Positions 27,339-35,364 of a stretch of DNA of 64,000 bases are shown in pieces. Position 1 is the first letter of the stretch; each line of letters starts with the position of its first letter. The stretch spans positions 310,001-374,000 of the forward strand of contig JADBYZ010000001.1 in NCBI GenBank assembly GCA_020402745.1, in the 5' to 3' direction. This stretch comes from Phenylobacterium sp. GTDB lineage: Bacteria > Pseudomonadota > Alphaproteobacteria > Caulobacterales > Caulobacteraceae. The position numbers and the translations under genes were made by a program. Under the pieces are notes generated by a model. The model saw nothing but the letters and a program-made list of their open reading frames with translations. It made no database searches and was not told where the DNA came from.

Positions 27339-28348
27339 CCTCGCCGGCCGGCGCGGGGTGGCTCACCCGGCTGCGGCCGGACGGCTACCTCATGCTGATC
27401 TTCGGCATGGTGATCCTGGCCTCGTTCCTGCCCGCCCGGGGTGAGGTTCGGCCCATCCTGGACATCACGGTCAAGGTCGGAATCGCGCTGGTCTTCTTCC
27501 TGCATGGCGCGCGCCTTTCGCGGGAGGCGGTGATCGCCGGAGCGACCCAGTGGCGGCTCCACGCCCTTGTCCTGGCCTCCACCTTTCTGCTCTTTCCCAT
27601 CCTGACTCTGTCTGCGACCGCCCTGCCCGCATGGGTGCTTCCGGCCAGCCTGGCGCCTGGGCTCATCTTCCTGGGGTGCCTGCCCTCCACAATCCAGTCG
27701 TCCATCGGCTTTACCGCTATCGCCCGGGGTAATGTGGCGGCGACTATCGCAGCTGCGACAGCGTCGAATCTGATCGGTGTCTTCCTCACGCCCATCCTGG
27801 CGGGCATTCTGCTTCACCGCACTGGCGGTGGAGTTTCGCTCGAGAGCTTGCAGGCCATCCTCCTCCAGCTTCTGGCGCCCTTTCTTGCGGGACACCTTTT
27901 GCGTCCCTGGCTCGGCGGATGGGTCCGTCGCCAGGCCAAGTCTCTGTCCTATCTCGACCGTGGATCCATCCTGCTGGTGGTCTACGCCGCCTTCTCCGAT
28001 GCCGTCACCGGGGGCCTCTGGAGCCGCCTGGGCGCCCTGGACATCGCCCGTCTCATCCTCGTCTGCGGCGTACTCCTGGCCCTGGTCCTTGTCCTGACCC
28101 TCGCCGCCGCCCGCGCCGCGCGGCTGTCGACGCCGGACGAGATCACCCTGGTCTTCTGCGGCTCCAAGAAAAGCCTGGCCAGCGGGGTGCCCATGGCAGG
28201 GGTGCTCTTTCCCGGGGACGCCCTCGGCCTCGTACTGCTGCCCGTTATGGTCTTTCACCAAATCCAGCTCATGGTCGTGGCCGTCATCGCCGAGAGATAC
28301 AGCAAGCGTCCCGGCGCGGAGGGTGACGCCCCGCCCGCAACGGGCTAA
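27335..28348 (+). CDS. Bile acid:sodium symporter-like transporter (YfeH type)
   Basis: 337-residue protein with about ten hydrophobic helices. It belongs to the SBF-like group related to E. coli YfeH, judged from segments such as IFLGCLPSTIQSSIGFTAIARGN-type motif residues (PSTIQSS, ARGN) and FCGSKKSLASGVPMAG. In the superfamily these regions form the crossover that binds sodium. The cargo is unknown. It starts with GTG, overlapping purF by 4 nt, and is followed 8 bp later by the SDR gene. Confidence 0.82.
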   Translation: MTSPAGAGWLTRLRPDGYLMLIFGMVILASFLPARGEVRPILDITVKVGIALVFFLHGARLSREAVIAGATQWRLHALVLASTFLLFPILTLSATALPAWVLPASLAPGLIFLGCLPSTIQSSIGFTAIARGNVAATIAAATASNLIGVFLTPILAGILLHRTGGGVSLESLQAILLQLLAPFLAGHLLRPWLGGWVRRQAKSLSYLDRGSILLVVYAAFSDAVTGGLWSRLGALDIARLILVCGVLLALVLVLTLAAARAARLSTPDEITLVFCGSKKSLASGVPMAGVLFPGDALGLVLLPVMVFHQIQLMVVAVIAERYSKRPGAEGDAPPATG

Positions 28349-28356
28349 GGGGGCGC

Positions 28357-29112
28357 ATGACCGCCGTGCTTCCCCTGAATGACAAGATCGCCCTCGTGAC
28401 CGGCGCCTCACGGGGCATAGGTCGGGCTTCGGCCCTCGCCCTCGCCGACGCCGGCGCCCACATCGTCGCTACGGCCCGGACCCAGGGCGCGCTGGAATCC
28501 CTAGATGACGAGATCCTCGTCCGGACCGGGAGGCGGGCGACCCTTGTCCCCCTGGATCTGGCCGAGCCGGCCGGGCTAGACACCCTCGGCTACGCCCTGC
28601 ACCAGAGGTTTGGCCGCCTGGACATCCTGCTGCACGCTGGGGGCGTCCTGGGGGCCATGACTCCCGTCAGCCATGTGGAGCCAGGCTTGTGGGACCGGGT
28701 CATGCTGGTCAACGCCACCGCCTCCTGGCGGCTCATCCGATCCATGGAAGCCCTGCTGAAGACCTCTGAGGCCGGCAGAGCCATCTTTGTCACCTCCAGC
28801 CGGGCCAGCTCGCCCCGCGCCTTCTGGGGGCCCTACAGCGCCTCCAAGGCGGCCATGGAGGCCATTGTCCGGGCCTGGGCGGACGAACTGGAGAACACGC
28901 GGGTCCGCGCCGCGATTCTCGATCCGGGCGCCATGCGCACGCGGATGCGGGCCGAGGCCTATCCCGGCGAGGACCCCTCCACCCTTCCCGATCCCGCCGA
29001 GATCGGGCCAATGGTCGTGGAACTGGCGCTGTCCGACCCGGGGCAGCCCACCGGAGTCAGGTCTTTCCGGGCCTGGAAGGCCGACCGCGAGGGGCCGGGG
29101 ACTTCGGCCTGA
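28357..29112 (+). CDS. Short-chain dehydrogenase/reductase
   Basis: 251-residue [14 protein letters not shown] cofactor loop, then HAGGVLG (a variant of NNAG), catalytic Ser in TSSRASS and YSASK. The C-terminal segment is related to the YciK-type oxidoreductases. The substrate is unknown. The last 56 bp overlap the 3' end of der on the other strand, where der encodes its basic tail, so one of the two ends has probably been extended. Confidence 0.88.
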   Translation: MTAVLPLNDKIALVTGASRGIGRASALALADAGAHIVATARTQGALESLDDEILVRTGRRATLVPLDLAEPAGLDTLGYALHQRFGRLDILLHAGGVLGAMTPVSHVEPGLWDRVMLVNATASWRLIRSMEALLKTSEAGRAIFVTSSRASSPRAFWGPYSASKAAMEAIVRAWADELENTRVRAAILDPGAMRTRMRAEAYPGEDPSTLPDPAEIGPMVVELALSDPGQPTGVRSFRAWKADREGPGTSA

Positions 29113-30736
29113 CCGACCGGCCAGCGGCGCCCTTGGCCGGCGACCGGGGACCGGCGACCTTTCGGCCCGCAGCCCCTTTGGAACCGCCCTTCGCGGGTGA
29201 CTTCGCCAATGTCCTGGCGGAAGACTTGGCTGGCGATTTTCCCGAAGCCGCCGGACGGGCGGGCGAAGCCGTCTTGCGGGCTGTGGCGCGAGGCTTTCCA
29301 CCCGAAGCGCCAGACTGCGGGGACGGTCCATCCACAAAGGGATTGCGGCTCGACCTCACGCTGACACGGATCGGCACTCCCGGCAGGTCGAAACTCTCAC
29401 GGAGGGCGTGGACAAGGTACCGGCGATAGTGGTCCGGCAGCTGGTCGGCGCGTGTGGCGAACAGGACAAAGGTGGGCGGCCGCGCCTTGGTCTGGGCCAT
29501 GTACTTCGGACGGACCCGACGGCCGTTCACCGCCGGCGGCGGATGGCGCTGGATGGCCATGGCCAGCCAGTCGTTCAGGTCCCGGGTCTTGACCTTGGTC
29601 GACCAGTTCTCGTGCACCTTCAGAACGGCGGGCATGAGCCGGTCTAGGTTGCGCCCTGTCTCGGCGGACAGGGCCACAAGGGGCGCCCCACGAACTTGCG
29701 GCAGCTGCCTGTCCAGGGACTCCCGGATCTCGGCCAACCTGGACTGGGGTTCGTCGATCAGGTCCCACTTGGCGAGCACGAAGACGATGGCCCGTCCCTC
29801 CCGCTCCACCAGGTCGGCGATCTGGAGATCCTGGATCTCAAGGGGATGGGTGGCGTCCATCACCAGCAGGACGACCTCGGCGAAGGTGATGGCGCGGATC
29901 GTGTCGGCGGTGGAGAGCTTCTCGAGCCCCTCCTGGACCCTGGCCTTCCGGCGAAGTCCAGCGGTGTCGACCAGCCGGATCGTGCGCCCGCCCCAGGACC
30001 AGTCGACGGGTATGGCGTCGCGGGTGATCCCCGCCTCCGGCCCCGTCAGCAGTCGATCCTCGCCGATCAGGCGGTTGACCAGGGTCGACTTGCCCGCATT
30101 GGGACGACCGACGATGGCGATGCGGAGGGGCCGGTCGTCGGCCGGATCCGCCCCGGCGTCCTCAGCCTCATCCTCCGCCTCGGCCTCCTCGCGTTCAGCG
30201 GCCACCGCGGCCTCGAAGTCCGCCTGACTGGCGTCCTCGGGGTCGTCGACGAAGGCTGAAAGCGCGGCATAGAGGTCTGCAAGTCCCTCTCCGTGCTCGG
30301 CCGAGAGGGGAATGGGTTCCCCGAGGCCCAGCCGGAAGGCCTCATTGACACCCTCGTCTCCCTGCCGGCCCTCAGCCTTGTTGGCCACTAGGATGACTGG
30401 CCGGTCGTGCCGGCGCAGGACATCGGCGAAAATCTCATCGAGCTGAGTGATCCCGACCCGGGAGTCGATCACGAACAGGGCCACATCGCACTCACGGATC
30501 GCCGCCTCGGTCTGGGCGCGCATCCGGGCCTCAAGGCTTTCGTCGGTCACATCCTCGAAGCCGGCTGTATCGATGAGCTCCAGGTCAAGGTCGCCAATCC
30601 GGCCTGTCCCGAACCTTCGGTCACGGGTCACACCCGGCCGGTCATCGACGATGGCCAGCCGCTTTCCCGCCAGCCGGTTGAACAGGGTGGACTTGCCCAC
30701 ATTGGGCCGGCCGACAATGGCGAGGCGCAGGGTCAA
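29057..30736 (-). CDS. der: Ribosome-associated GTPase Der, with a basic C-terminal tail
   Basis: EngA/Der, needed for 50S assembly, with two GTPase domains: [12 protein letters not shown] at the N terminus and [12 protein letters not shown] about residue 215, each with DTAG and NK/TKxD-type motifs. An acidic linker ([15 protein letters not shown]) separates the domains, and a KH-like domain follows. Der is normally about 440-490 residues. Here 559, because the last about 95 residues are Lys/Ser/Pro/Ala-rich with repeated SPAK units (KSPAKSS, KSPAKGG, RSPAKGA). It lies 9 bp after bamB. Confidence 0.94.
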   Translation of the reverse strand: MTLRLAIVGRPNVGKSTLFNRLAGKRLAIVDDRPGVTRDRRFGTGRIGDLDLELIDTAGFEDVTDESLEARMRAQTEAAIRECDVALFVIDSRVGITQLDEIFADVLRRHDRPVILVANKAEGRQGDEGVNEAFRLGLGEPIPLSAEHGEGLADLYAALSAFVDDPEDASQADFEAAVAAEREEAEAEDEAEDAGADPADDRPLRIAIVGRPNAGKSTLVNRLIGEDRLLTGPEAGITRDAIPVDWSWGGRTIRLVDTAGLRRKARVQEGLEKLSTADTIRAITFAEVVLLVMDATHPLEIQDLQIADLVEREGRAIVFVLAKWDLIDEPQSRLAEIRESLDRQLPQVRGAPLVALSAETGRNLDRLMPAVLKVHENWSTKVKTRDLNDWLAMAIQRHPPPAVNGRRVRPKYMAQTKARPPTFVLFATRADQLPDHYRRYLVHALRESFDLPGVPIRVSVRSSRNPFVDGPSPQSGASGGKPRATARKTASPARPAASGKSPAKSSARTLAKSPAKGGSKGAAGRKVAGPRSPAKGAAGRSVRPKSPAPRGRPSRPGKT

Positions 30737-30745
30737 GCCGGACGC

Positions 30746-32134
30746 CTATCGGACCGCGATGAGCCGGGCCTCATCGGTCACGAAGTAGACGCTGTCCCCC
30801 AGGGCGATAGGGCCCACAGTCACCGACTCCCCCAGGTCCACCGAGCGCTCGACCTCGCCTGTCCTCGCATTGACCGCGACCATCTCGCCGGTATTCGACG
30901 CCAGGAGAAGACGCCCTGAGGCGAGTATGGGTGATGACCAGACGGGCTTCACCTTGGTTTGCCTCGAGTCCGAGCCGCCTCCGAGACCTGCAAAGAAGCT
31001 TCTTTGCTCCCGGCCTTCGCCCAGATCCCTTACCCAATAGGCGAGACCGGTCTCGCGGGCGAGGCAGTAGAGCTTCCCCGCGCGGTCGACGACATAGACG
31101 ACATCGCCGGCGACCCAGGGCGTAGTGATGCCTGTGATGGGCAGGTTCCAGCGCGTCTGTCCCGTCCGAAGGTCCGTGGAGGACAGGACGCCTGAGTGGC
31201 TCACCGCAATCACGTCACCCTGATAGATCACCGGACGGCCGGCAATGTCCCGGATTTCCGACAGGGCGTTGGTGCGGCTCGCACGCGACAGGGCCTCACT
31301 CCACAGATCGTTGCCGTTGGCGGCGCGAAGAGCGATCAGCTCGCCCGAGCCGAAGGCCGCGACCACGGTATCGCCCGACACGGCGGGGCTGGAGGCCGCC
31401 AGAAGTCGAGCCGGCTCGGAGAGCGCCTGATAGGTCCAGCCTTCCTTGCCCGTCCCAAAGTCGAAGGTGAGAAGGGTGTTGTCGATGGCGACAGCGAAGA
31501 CTCGGCCGCCAGAGATCGTCGGGGCCGCATGGATCGGCTGTTCGGTCTGGGTCCGCCAGAGGACGGATCCGGTCTCTGCGTCGAGCTGGGTGACGAAGCG
31601 ATAACCCGAGGTCACTACGAGCTTGCCCTCGGCGATGGCGAGACCACCTCCGAAGGCCACCGTGTCGCGGCGGGACCGCCCGCGAAGATCCGACTTCCAA
31701 ATCTGGGCGCCGGTCCGGGCATCCAAGGCGCTGACGGCGGCGTGACCATCCATCACGAAGATCTTGCCGTTCAGGGCGACCGGCGGCGCCATGACGTGGG
31801 CATTGCGCCCCACTCCGGCGCCAAAACCCCGCTTCCAGGCGACAACCAGGCCCTTCGCGGCGTCCGAATGAGGCGGCGATTGCTCCGGATTTGCACCCGG
31901 CAAGGCCCACTGATCTATGGTCACAGGGTCCGGTAGATAGAAGCCGGCGCCCTTCAGGCCCTCTTCCGGCAGGACCTCCTGCTCGAAGCCCACAAGCGGA
32001 ATCCGGTTCTCGGCCTGGGCCGTTTCCTGCGGCCCGCGATCTCCGAAGTTGAAGACATTTCCGAGCTGAGCGCAGCCAGACGTCACAAGCGCTCCGGCAA
32101 GGACCATGACGAGGGAGAAACGGGGCCGCATCAT
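30746..32134 (-). CDS. bamB: Outer-membrane assembly lipoprotein, BamB-like PQQ beta-propeller
   Basis: 462-residue lipoprotein: signal peptide with lipobox LVTSGC (Cys21), then an eight-bladed PQQ-type propeller with repeats such as DARTGAQIWK, DAETGSVLWR, DLRTGQTRWN and NARTGEVERS. BamB is a BAM-complex subunit for outer-membrane protein assembly. It is between a YfgM-like TPR gene and der, the order of E. coli yfgM-bamB-der. It overlaps the TPR gene by 4 nt (ATGA). Confidence 0.92.
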   Translation of the reverse strand: MMRPRFSLVMVLAGALVTSGCAQLGNVFNFGDRGPQETAQAENRIPLVGFEQEVLPEEGLKGAGFYLPDPVTIDQWALPGANPEQSPPHSDAAKGLVVAWKRGFGAGVGRNAHVMAPPVALNGKIFVMDGHAAVSALDARTGAQIWKSDLRGRSRRDTVAFGGGLAIAEGKLVVTSGYRFVTQLDAETGSVLWRTQTEQPIHAAPTISGGRVFAVAIDNTLLTFDFGTGKEGWTYQALSEPARLLAASSPAVSGDTVVAAFGSGELIALRAANGNDLWSEALSRASRTNALSEIRDIAGRPVIYQGDVIAVSHSGVLSSTDLRTGQTRWNLPITGITTPWVAGDVVYVVDRAGKLYCLARETGLAYWVRDLGEGREQRSFFAGLGGGSDSRQTKVKPVWSSPILASGRLLLASNTGEMVAVNARTGEVERSVDLGESVTVGPIALGDSVYFVTDEARLIAVR

Positions 32135-32889
32135 TGGCCAGGCGCCCGCATCTGAAGCCCCTCGCCCGGCAGGGCTCCTTGCGGCGGGGGTCTAGGCGGC
32201 GGGAGGGCGGCAGCGGCCTTCACCAGATCGCGAGTGACCTTCGCCGAGCCGCTATCAATCAGCGCCATGGCCGCAGTTGCACGGCTCCGGGCGCCCTCGC
32301 CGGCATCGGGGGCGAGCGACACCACGACGAAATCAGCCCGGGCGCCGGCGGCATCGCCTGCGAGGAGCTTGGAGAAGGCGGCGGCCTCCCGCGCCTGGAT
32401 GCGATACGGTCGACCCGATTGAAGGAGCGGTTCCAGACGCGCGTCCATGTCGGTCCGTGAGGCTGTATCCAGCAGGGCGTAGACGGCCTTCAGACGGGCG
32501 GCGTCACCGATGAGGGGGTCTGGCGCCGCCTTGGCCGCCTGATCAAAGAACGCCACAGCCCCTGGTACATCCTGCTCGGCGAGACGGAGCGCCCCAAGAT
32601 GCTGAAGCGCCAGGGACTTGTAGGCGGCGCTTCCGGACTTGGAAACCTTCTCCCAGGCGACCTTAGCTTCCGCGGACCGGCCCGTCTGTTGGGCCTCGAC
32701 CCCCTGCGCATAGATTTCGGAGGCCTTGGCCGACTGGCCAGAGGCCCATGCCCTGTAGCCCTGCCAGATCCCGACCCCTGCGAGGCTCAGCACGACGATT
32801 CCTACGAACCAGGGCAGGATTTTGAGCGCAAGAGCGCGATAGCGATCGGAGCGGATCTGCTCCTCGACCTCCTCGAAAACGTCGACCAC
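32131..32889 (-). CDS. YfgM-like tetratricopeptide membrane protein
   Basis: 252 residues: a cytoplasmic N terminus (VDVFEEVEEQIRSDR), one transmembrane helix (about 25-45, LPWFVGIVVLSLAGVG) and a periplasmic TPR region (AKASEIYAQGVEAQQTG, LQHLGALRLAEQDVPGA). It matches the TPR_21/YfgM-type proteins encoded before bamB, which associate with the Sec/BAM path. A proline-rich tail (PPPRPPPQG) is present. The start is GTG 32889. Confidence 0.85.
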   Translation of the reverse strand: MVDVFEEVEEQIRSDRYRALALKILPWFVGIVVLSLAGVGIWQGYRAWASGQSAKASEIYAQGVEAQQTGRSAEAKVAWEKVSKSGSAAYKSLALQHLGALRLAEQDVPGAVAFFDQAAKAAPDPLIGDAARLKAVYALLDTASRTDMDARLEPLLQSGRPYRIQAREAAAFSKLLAGDAAGARADFVVVSLAPDAGEGARSRATAAMALIDSGSAKVTRDLVKAAAALPPPRPPPQGALPGEGLQMRAPGQ

Positions 32890-33006
32890 TCTGGAGACTC
32901 CGCAATGGGGCGCCGCGACCCGGCGCGGCGGAAACTATAGCGCCGGCCGGTCCGCCGCAACGGCTGGAGACTGCCGGCGGCGCATGGCGGAAGCATGGCG
33001 GAGGAT

Positions 33007-33870
33007 TCAGCCCGCCGGAATGTCGACAAGCGGGGCGCCCGCCTTTCGGCGCGTGGAGAAGTAGGTCTCTCCGTGACCCGGAAAACGACGGGTGGAAACA
33101 TCCTTGGCGTAGCGCTCGACGGCGCTGGCCACCAGTCCCCGAAGGTCGCCATAGCGCCGCACGAAGCGCGGTGAGCTTTCGAAGAGACCCAGCATGTCCT
33201 CGGTGACCAGAATCTGGCCGTCGCAGGCCGCTGAGGCGCCGATCCCGATGGTCGGCACGGGGCACTGGGCGGTCAGTTCCGTAGCCAGGGACTCAGCTAC
33301 GCCCTCCACCACCAGGGCGAAGACCCCCGCGTCAACGGCGCCCCGCATCTCCGCAAGAATCTGGTTCTGCTCTTCCGCCTCCCGGCCTCGCGCCCTGAAG
33401 CCTCCCTCAACCAGGACCGCCTGGGGCCGCAGGCCGACATGGCCCATGACCGGCACGCCCCGATCGACCAGGTACCGGATGTTCCCGATCACGGCCGGAG
33501 CGCACTCGATCTTGACCGCCTGGGCGCCCGTCTCCTGCAGGACCCGGACGGCGTTGGCGAAGGCCACCTCGGGCGCGCCCTCGCAGGATCCAAAGGGCAT
33601 GTCGACCACCACCAGGGCTCGCCTCGATCCCCGCATCACCGCCTGACCATGCAGGATCATCATGTCGAGGGTGACGCCCACCGTGCTGGGCAGGCCATGG
33701 ACCACCATGCCGACGGAATCCCCCACCAGCAGGATGTCGCAGTAAGGGTCCATCAGCCCCGCCATTGGCGCGGTGTAGGCCGTGAGACAGACCAGCGGAT
33801 CCTGGCCCTTCCGCAAACGGATGTCCCTCACGCTGATCCGGCTCTCCGCCGTGGACGCATGCGCCGACAT
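33007..33870 (-). CDS. panB: 3-methyl-2-oxobutanoate hydroxymethyltransferase
   Basis: First step of pantothenate synthesis: adds a hydroxymethyl group to alpha-ketoisovalerate. YTAPMAGLMD, LLVGDSVGMVVHGL, VDMPFGSCE, VPVMGHVGLRPQ and IGIGASAACDGQILVTEDMLG match the family, including the Mg-binding and folate-site residues. 287 residues. It lies 4 bp after a small membrane-protein gene that follows an ECF sigma factor, an unusual neighbour. Confidence 0.95.
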   Translation of the reverse strand: MSAHASTAESRISVRDIRLRKGQDPLVCLTAYTAPMAGLMDPYCDILLVGDSVGMVVHGLPSTVGVTLDMMILHGQAVMRGSRRALVVVDMPFGSCEGAPEVAFANAVRVLQETGAQAVKIECAPAVIGNIRYLVDRGVPVMGHVGLRPQAVLVEGGFRARGREAEEQNQILAEMRGAVDAGVFALVVEGVAESLATELTAQCPVPTIGIGASAACDGQILVTEDMLGLFESSPRFVRRYGDLRGLVASAVERYAKDVSTRRFPGHGETYFSTRRKAGAPLVDIPAG

Positions 33871-33874
33871 GACT

Positions 33875-34246
33875 TCAGACCTCCTCGAGGACCCTTGCGA
33901 TCGCCAGCGCCAGGACCGTGAGAGCGCCGCAGGTCGCTGCAGCGGCCAGCGGACCTGACCCTAGGGAAACATATAGAGCCTGAGAGACCATGTTCCCAGC
34001 ACCCTCAAGCAAACGATCCGTCGCGACCCCCAGCAGGGCGGCCTGCGACAGGCTGTGGAAGGCGAAAGCAAAGCCGGCCAACGCTGACAGGCTCAAGACC
34101 CCGATGCGGAGCCTCTGGCGCCGGGTCACCCTGGCCAGAACCCGGGTCTCCAGCGTCGAACTCGCAAGGCCTGCCGGCGGAGACTCGAAAAGAGCGTCCA
34201 GCCTGCCGGCGAAATCGTCGAGCTCGGTGTCTCGGGTGTGGGTCAT
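33875..34246 (-). CDS. Small membrane protein, candidate anti-sigma factor
   Basis: 123 residues: a charged cytoplasmic-type N terminus (about 1-48, with the basic RRQRLR), then two hydrophobic helices (IGVLSLSALAGFAFAF and AATCGALTVLALAIAR). It overlaps the ECF sigma gene by 4 nt and follows it, the usual arrangement of an anti-sigma factor. I see no zinc-finger HxxxCxxC motif and no named family. The role is inferred from position and topology. Confidence 0.6.
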   Translation of the reverse strand: MTHTRDTELDDFAGRLDALFESPPAGLASSTLETRVLARVTRRQRLRIGVLSLSALAGFAFAFHSLSQAALLGVATDRLLEGAGNMVSQALYVSLGSGPLAAAATCGALTVLALAIARVLEEV

Positions 34247-34785
34247 CGGTCCGATCCGAGATCCTGGCGGAGGCGGCTGAGGCCTCGCGAGATATGTGAC
34301 TTGACGGAGCCCTCAGGCAAGCCCGTGGCCTGGGAGATCTCCGCAGAGGTGTAGCCCGCCCCGTGCTGGAGGGTCACGCAGAGACGCTGCACCGGCGAGA
34401 GCCGCTCCAGGGCCGCGTCGAGATCCAGCGACCGCCCGGTATCCGGCGCCGGCGAGAAGGGCTCCGGCGCCGCCTCCAGAGGGGCGAGACGCATCCGCGC
34501 CTGGACGGCCCGAAGGTACCGACGCGCGGCGATCCTCCGCACCCAGGCGACGAAGGCGCCGTCGCCCCGGTAGTCGCCTATCCGTTCGAAGGCGGCGACC
34601 AGGGCGTCCTGGGCAAGATCATCCGCGAGGTCGGGCGGAGCGCCCAGCCGGCGGAGAAACCCCCGAAGAGACGGAAGACTTCGTCGGACAAGGATCGTAA
34701 ACGCGCCCGTATCTCCAGCCGCAGCGCGGCTGGAGAGGAGCCGGTCCGGCATCTGTTCCAGGTCGGCGGGTGACGCGCCCGGCAC
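34243..34785 (-). CDS. ECF-type RNA polymerase sigma factor
   Basis: 180 residues with sigma-2 (PDLADDLAQDALVAAFERI, FVAWVRRIAARRYLRA) and sigma-4 (LSPVQRLCVTLQHGAGYTSA, ISQATGLPEGSVKSHI) regions and no sigma-3, as in ECF factors. Start GTG. It lies between a DUF6249-like gene and a two-helix membrane protein, with gaps of 3 bp and -4 bp, so the three form one unit. No signal for its own promoter was assigned. Confidence 0.9.
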   Translation of the reverse strand: MPGASPADLEQMPDRLLSSRAAAGDTGAFTILVRRSLPSLRGFLRRLGAPPDLADDLAQDALVAAFERIGDYRGDGAFVAWVRRIAARRYLRAVQARMRLAPLEAAPEPFSPAPDTGRSLDLDAALERLSPVQRLCVTLQHGAGYTSAEISQATGLPEGSVKSHISRGLSRLRQDLGSDR

Positions 34786-34788
34786 GGA

Positions 34789-35163
34789 TCAGGCGGACCT
34801 TCGACCCACGAAGTGCAGGAGTACGCCTGCGATCCCGATGCAGCCCGGAATGGCGGCGATTCCTGTCAGGACCGTGCGGGCATCCGACTCCACTGCGCCC
34901 ATGACCTGCCCGAAGATGGCGAGACCGACGCCAGTGGAAAGGGCGATCAGGCCCCAACGCAGATCGCTGGGTTTCTGGGAGTCCGGATCCCGGCGGGTAA
35001 TCAGGTCCAACAGCTCCGGCGGTATGGGTTGCCCCTGTTTGAGGGCCAGTTCGATGGTCTCGTGCACCCGGGCGCGCCTGCGCATGTTCAGGTACTGGCT
35101 GCCCAGGACGATCGCCGCAATGAAGCCAAAGAGGATGAAGGTATCGAGAACCTGCTCAAACAT
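34789..35163 (-). CDS. DUF6249-like membrane protein
   Basis: 124 residues: N-terminal helix (FILFGFIAAIVLGSQYL), a conserved cytoplasmic segment (RARVHETIELALKQGQPIPPELLDL) and two further helices. The RRRARVHETIE block is the pattern I associate with the DUF6249 group; function is unknown. It is 3 bp before the sigma gene and looks like the first gene of the unit. Confidence 0.7.
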   Translation of the reverse strand: MFEQVLDTFILFGFIAAIVLGSQYLNMRRRARVHETIELALKQGQPIPPELLDLITRRDPDSQKPSDLRWGLIALSTGVGLAIFGQVMGAVESDARTVLTGIAAIPGCIGIAGVLLHFVGRRSA

Positions 35164-35316
35164 GGTCGTGCGCCTTTGTGGTAACGGGCCCTCAGAAAGG
35201 CCCCACGGATCAAAGAGCCTTCAGCGAGCCCTGGAGTTGCAACCCTACCTCTCACGTTTCCGTGATGACCGGCGTTTCCATGCATGACGACAGACTGAGC
35301 GGGCTCATATTGCGAG

Positions 35317-35333
35317 ATGTTATTTTATAACAT
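35317..35333. promoter_or_regulatory. Zur-box-like operator
   Basis: Perfect inverted repeat ATGTTAT-TTT-ATAACAT, 7-bp arms with a 3-nt centre, in an AT-rich island of otherwise GC-rich DNA. The core GTTAT-N3-ATAAC has the arrangement of alphaproteobacterial Zur boxes. It ends 31 bp before the start of a TonB receptor, where repressor binding would block initiation or transcription. Confidence 0.75.
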
Positions 35334-35364
35334 ACTAACATCCGAGATCACTCAGGCAGGCCCC

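Noticed and set aside
27982-28194. Short antisense frames inside the symporter, and similar ones across the window
   Set aside because: They have no ribosome-binding site, family or conserved start and follow the codon pattern of the opposite gene.
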